From Limonium bicolor (taxonomy: Eukaryota > Streptophyta > Magnoliopsida > Caryophyllales > Plumbaginaceae): a stretch of DNA of 64,000 bases. A program made the translations under genes and the position numbers. The DNA is taken from assembly GCA_023374045.1 (NCBI GenBank), contig CM041776.1, positions 472,925,375-472,989,374 on the forward strand, read 5' to 3'. This document shows positions 1 to 10,343 of the stretch, one piece after another. The notes under the pieces were generated by a model. The model saw only the letters and a list, made by a program, of their open reading frames with translations, did no database searches and was not told the DNA's origin. Position 1 is the first letter of the stretch. Each line of letters begins with the position of its first letter.

Positions 1-1054
1 CCTTCACGTCGGGAATCTCTGAAAGCTTCGTTGGTGGCCGATCCGGTTCGACTTTGACCCGAGCTTCTGACCTCTTCTTCCTTGTGTTGTTAAGCACGTT
101 TTGGTTCTGTATTTGTGGTGTTTTGATGCTTGGAAGTTCAATGAGAGAAGAAAGAATGTGTTTTTGGTGATTTTGGGATGATTTCGGTAGAGTTTCGGTG
201 TTGGGAGTGTTGAAAACGTGGGAGGCAAGTAGACGGCTGTGTTTTCTGACTATGGGGATCATCTACCTGCCCTAGGTCGTTTTTTTGGAAGGCCTTTTAT
301 AGAAAGCGCATGGCCAAGTTGATAGAACAGAATTTTTTATCTAAAACCTTGATTTTGTGCTCTAAGAGAACTGATTTTTTAAAATATGTGCAAGCCGATA
401 AAAATTATGAAAATTAACTGAAGGTAAAGAATGATTTTTAGGAATTTTGAGAGTTGGAATCGGGTTATTTTGATAAATAACCGATTAGATAAAAATCTCA
501 CAATCTGGAATCTCCCAAAATTCATAACTTATTTTTGGAAAGTCGAAATTACGAAATTCCAACGGCATTAGTCTCTAATATCATACTCTACCCTGTGTTA
601 AAATTTCATGACATTTGTTTTTTGATTCGGTATTTTCCAGAGGAAGAGAATTGCAAAAATGATTGATTTCTCTTTTAAAATTTTGGGATAAGGTTCCAAA
701 TAAATAATTTCAGGTTTATGACTGTGTGTAGTCATGCTAACCATGTGACATTTTATTTTAATTTTGAAAACCCTTTTATTTCTATTTTGAGGTTATTTCA
801 TGTGTTAATTATTAAAGAAACTAGCTTATTAAAAGCTTAATTTCCAGAATAAATATATCAGAAAATCATGAAATACCTTTCATAATGACTATGATATTTG
901 GAAGTGTTTGGAGATAATGAACAAGTCATATGAAAATAGAAATCCCGAGAATGTCCTTGGAAAATCCTGCATCGGTGCATTTTGACCATTTTGCCCTTTG
1001 TAACACGTATGCCTTAGAGACTACTCCGAGGGGGTTTAAATTTTGGGTATAACG
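1..1054 (-). repeat. Family A 3' LTR (A1), partial
   Basis: This is a direct repeat of 8148-9209, cut by the window start. The LTR begins (minus strand) at about 1054 with GTTATACCC; its first base is C rather than the T seen in the other copy. Many differences from the partner LTR are one-base length changes in homopolymers. Confidence 0.9.
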
Positions 1055-1070
1055 ATTGCCCCCCTCAACT
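1055..1070 (-). other. Polypurine tract of family A element
   Basis: On the minus strand GTTGAGGGGGGCAAT directly precedes the 3' LTR. This is the position and composition expected for the plus-strand primer of an LTR retrotransposon. Confidence 0.75.
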
Positions 1071-1169
1071 GGACTTTGTAATGAAAGTGGAAGGCTAGTT
1101 GATGCTTGAGTGATACCCCAAAATTTCAAATGTTTCCAAGACCCTGCATGTTATCGAAAACTGATAAAT

Positions 1170-1655
1170 TGTGTCGAGCTATTCTAAGGCGCTGACTACC
1201 TATAATGATGATATGATGTCAAACTATTCTAAGATGTTGATTTCCTGCAAGTAAGTGAAATGAAGCAATGTCAAGCGGTTCTAAGGCGTTGACAACCTAA
1301 AATGTGGAAATGAGATAATGTCAAGCGATTCTAAGGCGTTGACAACCTAAAATGTGGAAATGAGATAATGTCAAGCGATTCTAAGGCGTTGACAACCTAA
1401 AATGTGGAAATGAGATAATGTCAAGCGATTCTAAGGCGTTGACAACCTAAAATGTGGAAATGAGATATGTCAAGCGATTCTAAGGCGTTGACAACCTAAA
1501 ATGTGGAAATGATGTCAAGCTATTCTAAGGCGTTGACTACCTATAATGAATGAAATGATGTCAAGCTATTCTAAGGCGTTGACTACCTATAATGAATGAA
1601 ATGATGTCAAGCTATTCTAAGGCGTTGACTACCTATAATGAATGAAATGAATGCA
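1170..1655. repeat. Tandem repeat array 1 (about 45-53 bp unit)
   Basis: About nine copies share the core TCTAAGGCGTTGAC. Two subtypes occur in blocks: one with CAACCTAAAATGTGG (around 1270-1515) and one with TACCTATAATGAATG (around 1515-1640). It lies inside the internal region of the family A element, downstream of gag. Confidence 0.9.
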
Positions 1656-1689
1656 ATGTGTTTAATGGAAGCAGGTAAGCTAAGGAGTG

Positions 1690-1950
1690 GTGTTAGGTCT
1701 TACTACGAGCCTAAAGGGATGACTCCAGGTCTTATGACGAACCTAAGGATGGTGCTAGGTCTTATGACGAGCCTAAAGTGAATGAATAAGGGAGGTCTTA
1801 TGGGTGCCTGTAGGGTAGGCCTTATGGGTGCCTGAAAGGATTTGAATGTAGGGTAGGTCTTACGTGTGCCTAAAAGGATTGAATGTAGGGTAGGTCTTAT
1901 GTGTGCCTAAAAGGATTGAATGTAGGGTAGGTCTTATGTGTGCCTAAGGT
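1690..1950. repeat. Tandem repeat array 2 (about 35-45 bp unit)
   Basis: Imperfect repeats are built around TAGGTCTTATG and GCCTAA. The last copies (about 1847-1940) are nearly identical 37-39-mers containing GTAGGGTAGGTCTTA. The array sits between arrays 1 and 3. Confidence 0.8.
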
Positions 1951-1954
1951 TTAG

Positions 1955-2690
1955 GGATGAGACTCATCTTAACTCAGTTGCTTATGGAGACTGAGATCCA
2001 TCCTACTCGGTTGCTTACGGAGACCGAGACCCACTCTACTCGGTTGCTTATGGAGACCGAGACCCATCTAACTCAGTTGCTTATGGAGACTGAGACCCAT
2101 CTACTACTCGGTTGCTTATGGAGACCGAGATCCATCTAACTACTCGGTTGCTTATGGAGACTGAGATCCATCTACTCGTTGCTTATGGAGACCGAGACCC
2201 ATCTACTCGGTTGCTTATGGAGACCGAGACCATCTACTCGGTTGCTTATGGAGACCGAGATCCATCTACTCGGTTGCTTATGGAGACCGAGATCCATCTA
2301 ACTCGGTTGCTTATGGAGACCGAGATCCATCTACTACTCATCTGTTGCTTATGGAGACCGAGACCATCTATCTACTCGGTTGCTTATGGAGACCGAGATC
2401 CATCTACTCGTTGCTTATGGAGACCGAGATCCATCTACTCGGTTGCTTATGGAGACCGAGATCCATCTAACTCAGTTGCTTATGGAGACTGAGATCCATT
2501 CTACTCGTTGCTTATGGAGAGAGACCATCTACTCGTTGCTTATGGAGACCGAGATCCATCTACTCAGTTGCTTATGGAGACCGAGATCCATCTACTCGGT
2601 TGCTTATGGAGACCGAGACCCATCTACTCGGTTGCTTATGGAGACCGAGACCATCTACTCGGTTGCTTATGGAGACCGAGATCCATCTAA
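1955..2690. repeat. Tandem repeat array 3 (about 31 bp unit, about 23 copies)
   Basis: The unit contains GGTTGCTTATGGAGACCGAG followed by ATCCATCTACTC. Single-base variants and small length changes separate the copies. Open frames across it (1957-2727) are artefacts of the repeat and do not look like genes. Confidence 0.93.
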
Positions 2691-3302
2691 ACTTGACCAG
2701 GCAAATGCAGTATGCTTGATGATGTGAGGATGCAAAACACGTTTTATGCAAATGATTGTCATTGTGATCAAATTGTTAAGGTTCCAAACATGGAGATGAC
2801 AAGGTTTACCCGAGTATTGCAAAGTGAAATTGAAGTGCTTGCGAAAACCGAAAATTTGCACAAAGCAAGAAATAGCTGAAAATGTGCCAAACATGGCAAT
2901 GCTTGAGAAAAACACTGTTAAGAAAGGAAAGCGAAATAATCATTTCCTGACTAAGAGTTCCAGACCTGCAATTTTTTTCTCAGAGGATGAACACGATACT
3001 AATGGAAATGTGTGGTGTTCATTGTGGTGCTGAAAGCTTTTGCTGGTGTTCAGGATTTATGACAAGCCTGGGGTTGGGGTGTGATTTTGGATGGTGATTT
3101 GGATTAAGATGAGCTGATGTTTTGTGGAGGTAAGACCAGTGACGGGCCTGAGAGTGTTTGTGTGGAGGTTAAGGCTTATGTGGGCATGTGTGGTATGATG
3201 TGAGGGTAAGGGCTTATGTGGGCCTACGTGGTAAGGGCTTATGTGGGCCTGCGTGGTGGTGTTTGTGGTGCCCACGCTTTGGGTTTCCGTTGGTGTTGTC
3301 AT

Positions 3303-3328
3303 GGCAATTGTTGGAACCAACAATTGCC
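3303..3328. other. Perfect hairpin 1 in family A internal region
   Basis: Arms GGCAATTGTTGG (3303-3314) and CCAACAATTGCC (3317-3328) are exactly complementary, with a 2-base spacer. The right arm runs into CCCCCAGTATT, a purine-tract-like motif on the element's sense strand. Confidence 0.85.
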
Positions 3329-3368
3329 CCCAGTATTGTTCCTTAAGGCAATCTGAGCTAGAGTTCAT

Positions 3369-3395
3369 GGCAATCGATCGGAACGATCGATTGCC
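3369..3395. other. Perfect hairpin 2 in family A internal region
   Basis: Arms GGCAATCGATCG (3369-3380) and CGATCGATTGCC (3384-3395) are exactly complementary with spacer GAA, again followed by CCCCCAGTATT. It lies 66 bp from hairpin 1. Both arms changed relative to hairpin 1 yet still pair. Confidence 0.85.
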
Positions 3396-3507
3396 CCCAG
3401 TATTTTCTTTGATTAAACATGCGAACAAGTCTTATCCTCACATGGTCAAGGATTGTGTCTTGATGTGGTGCTTTACACTCAAAGTGTTTGATTCTTGCAC
3501 TCGTTTC

Positions 3508-3978
3508 TCACCTACGGTCACAACTTCTTGACCATTGAATTTGATATTTGATGAATTTACGCATTCGATCTGTTACTTTCACGTGATTGGACACACAACT
3601 ATCAAGTCGGAAGTCTTTAAGGCTTATAACGTGGCCATAGGGTGTGATGAAAGACAACGGGACCATGGAGGGATATTTGAGGTATGTGGAGCTTAAAAGG
3701 GGTGACCAAAGCTGCACCTTGCATCTTCTCTTGGATTCATCTCCCTTGTCTTGAAGTCGTCTAGCTGCTTCATGTTGACGTTGCTTTCGAGCTTCTGGAC
3801 CTGGACTTTTGAAGTTGTCCTTTACACCTTTTCTCTTTTTGTCATTTGGATTTCTTCGAGGCACTTCGGGTTTGCCTTTTGTTTTAATCTTTCTTGGCTT
3901 TGCCTTCGGGGTTCTTGTGTTTCCCGGTTTTGGGCTTCGAGAGCTGTTTTGATGTGAGCTCTGTTGATCCTGTGTCAC
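3508..3978 (-). CDS. Unrecognised basic ORF downstream of gag (157 codons with stop)
   Basis: I do not recognise this 156-residue product. The first 85 residues are rich in Lys, Arg, Pro and Ser, with runs such as KAKPRKIKTKGKP and NDKKRKGVK, like a nucleic-acid-binding tail. The rest is ordinary in composition. It lies on the same strand as gag, about 0.9 kb downstream, and overlaps another open frame (3884-4102) that is also basic. It may be a decayed gag tail or chance coding in a lysine-biased stretch. No catalytic motif was seen. Confidence 0.3.
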   Translation of the reverse strand: MTQDQQSSHQNSSRSPKPGNTRTPKAKPRKIKTKGKPEVPRRNPNDKKRKGVKDNFKSPGPEARKQRQHEAARRLQDKGDESKRRCKVQLWSPLLSSTYLKYPSMVPLSFITPYGHVISLKDFRLDSCVSNHVKVTDRMRKFIKYQIQWSRSCDRR

Positions 3979-4911
3979 TTTGGGACCATTTGCGGATCAC
4001 TTTGTCATGCTGATAGCGGCATTGCTTCTTTGGAATGATGGGAATGTTATCTGAGAGTCGGGCTCCTCGCTTCCTTTGGTCACCGGGTCGGTCATTCATC
4101 ATTGGCCGGGTTATTTTGTGGAGTTCATAATGTCAAAAAGGGATATACGAAAGGCTCAGCGGGGGTACCTAGGGTTTAATGTCAGGGTTCACAAGCTTTT
4201 GGCTATGTGGTGCTGTACCTAGGCGCTTCGTCATTCCTGATAGTTGTGTATCCGCTCTTTGTTACTTTTCACAGGTCTAAGAGTAAATTCACAAATTGTC
4301 TCCTTCGGTCGGAGTTATGCCGTTTACCTCACCTTTGAATGTGGTCTTTCCGAAGTCGTGTAAAAATGACACGCCCGTTCGCTCATGGTTTTTCCGCTCG
4401 AGACACTCTCATGAGTTTCACTCAGAGACTAGCTCACACGCTTAAACGAAATATTAAAGACGACGGACCTGAGCTCAAATTGCCCCTAGTATTGATTTGG
4501 GGTTTATGACAACACTTAAACAGATGTAGAATTTGGACCGCTTTGTGGATTGTTTTAGATGTTCTGTGACGGTGTTTGGACGGACATGTTCACCCATTTG
4601 AAAAAAAACGAATCGTCTTGTTCTATTGCCAGAAGATGATTGTTTCACGTGCCTTTATCAAAACACGCATTCAAACCCTTTTTTTTGTTAGAAAAAAAAG
4701 CATTTATTTACGAAAAATTTGTACATGATTTTCTTAAAGATGTGAAGGATGCAAAAGCTTTATTAGTGGCAAATAAATTGAATAACACTAAGTACAAACA
4801 TCGAAAAGTTACTCAAAGTATTCTAAAAAGGAAAACTGAATGGGAACGAAATATTCTAAAGTCTAAACTAAGAACTGTGAATTTAAAGTGATTTCTAACA
4901 AAAGCATTCTC

Positions 4912-5958
4912 CTAGATATCGTCGCATCGAAACCCCTGGTCAAAGAGGTCCTGGATCGTGTGCCTCAAAGCCTTGCAATCTTCAGTGTCGTGGCCAGGTA
5001 ATTGGTGGTACCGGCAGAACTGACTTAGATTCCTTCCTTTCTGAGGGACCCCAGGCCGGGGGGTGAGAGGTTGTAGTATGCTTCGCTCTTGGAGCCTTTT
5101 AAAAGCCTGGCTCAACGGTCGGCCGATGTCTGTGAACTCTCTCTGACGGAGTTTCTTTCTAGGTGGCTCTGATGCTCCAATAGCCCAGCCTGATTCTCTT
5201 AGCCGTCGAACGGTGTTTACCTCATGCTGCCTGGTTCTCTTTTGGATGCCTCTTTGGACGCAAGCTGCTGTCCTTGAACCATTTCCGGTGTCTTCTGAGT
5301 CCCCAAGCTTTAATTCTCCCTTATGGATCAACTCCTCTAGGACACCAACTTGTCCCATCAGCAAGTCAAAACTAGGAAAGTATGTGAGTTTCAGCTTCTC
5401 ATTGTATTGCTTTCGCATATTCTTGATTACCATTCGGATTTGCTCCTGTTCGTCCATATTTGTGAGCATAGCGGCTGCCTTCATCCTCCAACGCTTGACG
5501 AAGTCGGTCATTGATTCACCTTCTGTTTGTCGTGTGCTTGCAAGATCAGCCCTGGTGACTCCAAAACTTCTAGCGTACTCAAAATGATGCAGAAAGGCTT
5601 CACAGACCTCCTCGTATGTCTTGGTATTCATCCTTCGAGTTATGTACCAACGCTGAGGAGTCTCATCAAGATAGCGAGCAAATACCTTGGCCTTTTGCAT
5701 ATCGTTCAGCAAAAGGATAGACATTTCTCTATCGAACATTGCCAAATGAAGCTGTGGGTCGGAGGAACCCTTGTACAGAGGAAGTGTTGGCAGTTTCAAC
5801 TTTGGAGGGAGATCGATCTCGGGATACAATCCAGTGGAAAAGTAATCAAAACCGGCCGGCTTGTTGGCCTTCTCCATGCGCTCAATCTTTTTCAGCATCT
5901 CATCGAATTCTATGGCTAACCGAGCATCCGTGCTGATTGGAATTCCTCCTTCTGCCAT
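4912..5958 (-). CDS. gag: Retrotransposon gag protein (Ty3/gypsy, Tat/Ogre-like)
   Basis: This intact 348-codon frame is the only retroviral-type gene left in the element; Gag packages element RNA into particles in the cytoplasm. Residues about 50-60 contain the LKLPTLPLYKGSSDP stretch that opens this gag type. Residues about 80-190 fit the Retrotrans_gag capsid domain (AKVFARYLDETPQRWY, then ESMTDFVKRWR). Near the C-terminus, C-x2-H...GH-x4-C (about 315-328, CRYHQLPGHDTEDC) is the zinc-knuckle-like ending typical of Tat/Ogre gags, followed by a short helix. The first in-frame ATG after the leader was taken as the start. The protein stops right after the knuckle, where protease and RT would continue in an autonomous element, and none follow. 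The open frame suggests gag is still under selection or the insertion is young. Confidence 0.88.
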   Translation of the reverse strand: MAEGGIPISTDARLAIEFDEMLKKIERMEKANKPAGFDYFSTGLYPEIDLPPKLKLPTLPLYKGSSDPQLHLAMFDREMSILLLNDMQKAKVFARYLDETPQRWYITRRMNTKTYEEVCEAFLHHFEYARSFGVTRADLASTRQTEGESMTDFVKRWRMKAAAMLTNMDEQEQIRMVIKNMRKQYNEKLKLTYFPSFDLLMGQVGVLEELIHKGELKLGDSEDTGNGSRTAACVQRGIQKRTRQHEVNTVRRLRESGWAIGASEPPRKKLRQREFTDIGRPLSQAFKRLQERSILQPLTPRPGVPQKGRNLSQFCRYHQLPGHDTEDCKALRHTIQDLFDQGFRCDDI

Positions 5959-7161
5959 TCTCGGGATATAGGCCTACCTGTTTCCAAGGTGTCCATTATT
6001 AGCTGGCAAAAGGAAGTGGGCCGAATGATACTAGGGCGAAAATGACGTTTCACAAGGTAGATCGAAAACCAAAACAGGCTTATACTGAAAGGAAGTGGGC
6101 CAGGATGCCCAGAAAATGAGGTGTTTGGGATGGAGTACTTTTAGACTGGAATTTGGACTGAAATCTAAACGGATGGCTTTGATTGTGCCTAAGAGGTGAC
6201 ACCTGGATCTATGATTTTGGCATAGGGCCATGACAAGAAGTCTACCTAGATTGGAATGAGCCCTTGGGCCGGAATGTGTTTGGGCCTGAAGTAAAGCACA
6301 TGAGCTGGAATGGTCCCTAAATCACGAATGGGTCTAACTTTCTTTGGGTCAGAGAAGGTGGTTTCTAAAAAAGATTTTATTTCAAGGACTTGTGAGTTAT
6401 TTCAAGTTCAGGTGAATTTCTTTTTTATGGGCCTAGAACTAATTGGATAATTCAAATTGGGCCAGAAGAGAAATTACCTAAATCTAAACTTTTGGGCCGA
6501 GACCCAAACTACTCACATGTTAAACCAAACAGGGCCTCCGGGCCGCAAACAAATAGAGCTGTCAATTCGTGTTGGGCTAGGTTGATGTAGGAGAAATTCC
6601 TATCAATCTCTAGGCTGGGTAGTGGGCCGACCACACAAGCAAGCAAGGCCCACACAAATTCAACATGTCCTCACTAGATGTTTAAATTGAACCGGGTATG
6701 GATCGATCCGGAGAGGTGCTTGGGGCGTGGGCCCAGGTCACCACAAAGGAATAGGGCTTGCACGCTATTCTCTTTGGGCTTCCCCACTCTTTTCACATCA
6801 CCTGAAGGTATGCGTCTACGGTCGGGTCTTTGACTGACCAAACAAAGGGCTAGGTAAGGGCACTGCCAGGAAAACGCTTGGGGCTAAGGCCCAGGTATTA
6901 AGGGGGTGTGGTTAGACGACACCCTCCTCTTTTCCCCCGCTTATTCACATCACCTAAAAGGTGTGAGTCCCTGACAGGGGACCCTCAAACGGGTCCCGGG
7001 GTAAAACTGGTTTGCGTGGACCCTCGTACTCATATGATGCAAAGGTGCAGGAATTAAAGTGCGCACAAAGGTAAACAAACAATGTAATAAAGCCACAAAT
7101 AAACATTTTTCGAGTTAAGCCCTCTTTCTTAAAATTAAGCAAGTTAAAATTAAGAAGTTTG
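5959..7161 (-). other. Untranslated leader of family A element
   Basis: This is 1.2 kb between primer site and gag with no long open frame. Its outer part (about 6600-7161) is repeated, diverged, at 17937-18539 next to LTR A3, which confirms that it belongs to the element and not to host DNA. Confidence 0.75.
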
Positions 7162-7179
7162 TCCCCAGCAGAGTCGCCA
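7162..7179 (-). other. Primer binding site, tRNA-Arg type
   Basis: On the minus strand TGGCGACTCTGCTGGGGA lies three bases inside the 5' LTR. It is complementary to the 3' end of plant tRNA-Arg (…CCCCAGCGGAGTCGCCA, recalled from Arabidopsis tRNA-Arg ACG) except for one base. Confidence 0.8.
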
Positions 7180-7182
7180 GTC

Positions 7183-9209
7183 TGTGAGCCTCGATTTTAA
7201 ACCCTATCCTATGTGGATTAACTTGATTGGGATCTAAACGGGTTTTAGGTCCACTTATAGCCTAAGATTAATAACTATGTCATATAACAATAATTATTAA
7301 AACCTAAGCTAGCTCACTGGAACCTATTACGAGTCGCCACCTAATTTTAACCTAGATCAAATTAGGAAAGGAGAGTTCGGGTTCGGGGGCTTGATATTCG
7401 ACTTAATTAGGGTTCAATTACTTTCATTACCCTTCCTAGGTCGTTTTTCCTCTACTTGGTTTAATTACGGCTTATTACGAGTCGTTTTAACCTAAGTGCG
7501 CGAGCTTCTGTTTTTTTTGTGTTTTTTAGCATTTTTTGACAGAAAATTAAAGTGGAAATTAAAATTACCTAAACTAGGGTTTCGGAGGCAGAATTAGGTC
7601 AAATTTTGTTTCCGTCCGTAGCCACGGACCTAATGTCCGAAACCACGGACCCCAGTTAACCTATATGAAAATAAAGTCGAATTAAACAGAAAACAGAAAA
7701 TTGTAAAGTCCGGGGCCACGGACAGGCTGTCCGTGGGCCCGGACATTATCAGAAAACCTAAATTTTTAAAATTTAAAAATCCCGCCGCCGTCCGTGGGCG
7801 TCCGGGCTTACGGACAGTGAGTCCGGGACCCCGGACATGACGTCCGTGGGTGCGGACAGCCCTCGGACGGCGGCGTTGAGGCTGTTCCCGAAGGTGTTTT
7901 TGGCTCAAATTTTATGGGTGCGTAGCCTGAAAGATGTACAAGACGTTAGTGATTGAAAGTTTTCAATTTGAAATCGAATTTAATGCGAAACTTAACGAAC
8001 AAGTTAGAAGGCAGAAACACAAACAAACCTTAATTCAGAAGCAAGGAAAAATCAATTCGGTTAGCAATTTCAACCAGAATTGTATTTTGACCAGAAGGGT
8101 TAGAGAATTTGGTTTTTACCCTGTTTTGATTTCGAAAACTTGTTGTTCCTTCACGTCGGGAATCTCTGAAAGCTTCGTTGGTGGCCGATCCGGTTCGACT
8201 TTGACCCGAGCTTCTGACCTCTTCTTCCTTGTGTTGTTAAGCACGTTTTGGTTCTGTATTTGTGGTGTTTTGATGCTTGGAAGTTCAATGAGAGAAGAAA
8301 GAATGTGTTTTTGGTGATTTTGGGATGATTTCGGTAGAGTTTCGGTGTTGGGAGTGTTGAAAACGTGGGAGGCAAGTAGACGGCTGTGTTTTCTGACTAT
8401 GGGGATCATCTACCTGCCCTAGGTCGTTTTTTGGAAGGCCTTTTATAGAAAGAGCATGGCCAAGTTGATAGAACAGAATTTTTATCTAAAACCTTGATTT
8501 TGTGCTCTAAGAGAATCTGATTTTTTAAAATATGTTGCAAGCCGATAAAAATTATGAAAATTTAACTGAAGGTAAAGAATGATTTTTAGGAATTTTGAGA
8601 GTTGGAATCGGGTTATTTTGTAAATAACCGATTAGATAAAAATCTCACAATCTGGAATCTCCCAAAATTCATAACTTATTATTGGAAAGTCGAAATTACG
8701 AAATTCCAACGGCATTAGTCTCTAATAATCATCCTCTACCCTGTGTTAAAATTTCATGACATTTTGTTTTGATTTCGGTATTTTCCAGAGGAGAGAGAAA
8801 ATTGCAAAAATGATTGAATTTCTCTTTTAAATTTTGGGATAAGGTTCCAAATAAAATAATTTCAGGTTTATGACTGTGTGTAGTCATGCTAACCATGTGA
8901 CAATTTTATTTTAATTTTGAAAACCCTTTTATTTCTATTTTGAGGTTATTTCATGTGTTAATTATTAAAGAAACTAGCTTATTAAAAGCTTAATTTCCAG
9001 AATAAATATTATCAGAAAATCATGAAATACCTTTCATAATGAATATGATATTTGGAAGTGTTTGGAGATAATGAACAAGTCATATGAAAATAGAAAATCC
9101 CGAGAATGTCCTTGGAAAATCCTGCATCGGTGCATTTTGACCATTTTACCCTTTGTAACACGTATGCCTTAGAGACTACTCCGAGGGGGTTGAAATTTTG
9201 GGTATAACA
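7183..9209 (-). repeat. Family A 5' LTR (A2), complete, 2027 bp
   Basis: On the minus strand it starts TGTTATACCC and ends GAGGCTCACA, the standard TG...CA ends. Its right part is duplicated at 1-1054. A cluster of GTCCGT/ACGGAC palindromes lies at about 7612-7870. A 74-codon frame at 8151-8375 recurs at 4-228 only because the LTRs are duplicates. Confidence 0.92.
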
Positions 9210-10343
9210 CTACCGCTCTATGATACGTCCCCGACAGGTCATGTACGTGTCTCCTAGATAGATTTAAGATTATGTAAGTAACTTAAAGCTTGGTAGAAAG
9301 GAGACAAGTACTTCAAGTGGAATCCACTTATTCGATTGAGAATTAACACTCTAGTAATTCGCTCAAACTCTCTCCACATCCACCTATAGGCTATGGGACA
9401 GTTTCAGACTTACCACCGAAGTCCTTCTAACTAGACTGACAACTTGGTCACTAGTCTCCTATTAGTTCCCCAACTGTTGCCCAACTGCCTAAGCTACCCC
9501 TTACAAGTGTTGTGACTCCACCGCTCACACTACTGCTCACTCAATGACTCAGCACCACTTACTCATACAACTGATGATTCCTAATACAAGCCCTAATCAG
9601 TTTTGCACTTCTCTCATTGATACATTCAATGTAGGTGCGTAAGTGTGTATGAATGCTATCCAGCTACGCATTGTATACATTAAGTTCTTTAAGCTACTTC
9701 TAGTTATCCCTTAGGTGTCAACTAACTTTTTCAACTACTTAGATTTGATTGCATGTCATTGGTTGATCTGATGCTTGACCAACACTTGCCCAACATGTGG
9801 CATCACGCCATTAGTGACTATGTGTGGTGGTTGTGGGCACAAGTTGCAAGTTGATTCCCAACTGAGATTTGCAAGTTGGTAACTTAGTTTAACCTCCTTG
9901 GTAGCTTCAGCTAGTGCCTCCATGATGATTGTTTGTATAGGTAGACTTGTAGGAAACACGTGAAAGTTTGTCATTAGTTGTCTTCAAGACTATGAAAGAC
10001 TTTTTTATCCTAAGAAAGACTTTATTGAACCTAATCAAGTCCTTCTAACTTGATTTGTCTTTAGGTCTATTTTCATGAAGTTTCCCAAGCAAGATTTGTT
10101 GTTAGCCTCATCACTTGAATGGTTATCGAGTGTTTGTCGTGTCTGAGCTTCATCTTTGAGTTGTTGTGGACTATGTGCTCGTCCTATTGGGCACCAATTT
10201 ACAAAAGAGAACCTGCTTGCAACCTTGTTTACCAAGTGATTCTTACATCCTATCTTCTAGAAACACTTACACTTAAGCACACATTAAATACACAAGGAAA
10301 AGTATGCTATCATCAAAATCTTAAGGGAGGACTTGACCTAACA
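9210..10343 (-). repeat. 3' LTR of the SIRE-like element, truncated
   Basis: On the minus strand TGTTAGGTCAAGTCC at 10343 follows the tract AAAAAGAGGTAAAT and the motif GTTGCCATCAT. This is the usual arrangement at the 3' LTR border of SIRE/Maximus elements. Its distal end is cut off by family A. Confidence 0.6.

Larger units (their letters stand above)
1..9209 (-). mobile_element. Family A LTR retrotransposon, gag-only, tRNA-Arg primed (left end outside window)
   Basis: Read on the minus strand, the order is 5' LTR (9209-7183), primer site (7179-7162), leader, gag (5958-4912), a long non-coding and tandem-repeat region, a purine tract (1070-1055) and a 3' LTR that continues left of base 1. 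Bases 1-1054 match 8148-9209 almost base for base, which defines the LTR pair. No protease, reverse transcriptase, RNase H or integrase is visible in the 6.1-kb internal region, so the element must depend on another element for mobility. The gag type and the tRNA-Arg primer site fit the Tat/Ogre branch of Ty3/gypsy. The gag-only layout resembles the described TR-GAG class. The right flank is CTACC (9210-9214); the matching target duplication would lie outside the window. Confidence 0.85.

Noticed and set aside
4..228. 74-codon frame duplicated at 8151-8375
   Set aside because: Its duplication is explained by the LTR pair; no start context or family support.
1955..2690. CRISPR-like array of regular short repeats
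   Set aside because: Repeats are contiguous with no unique spacers, in plant DNA, inside a retrotransposon.
1957..2727. Several overlapping open frames of 60-126 codons
   Set aside because: They are read-through of a 31-bp minisatellite in shifting frames and encode only the repeat.
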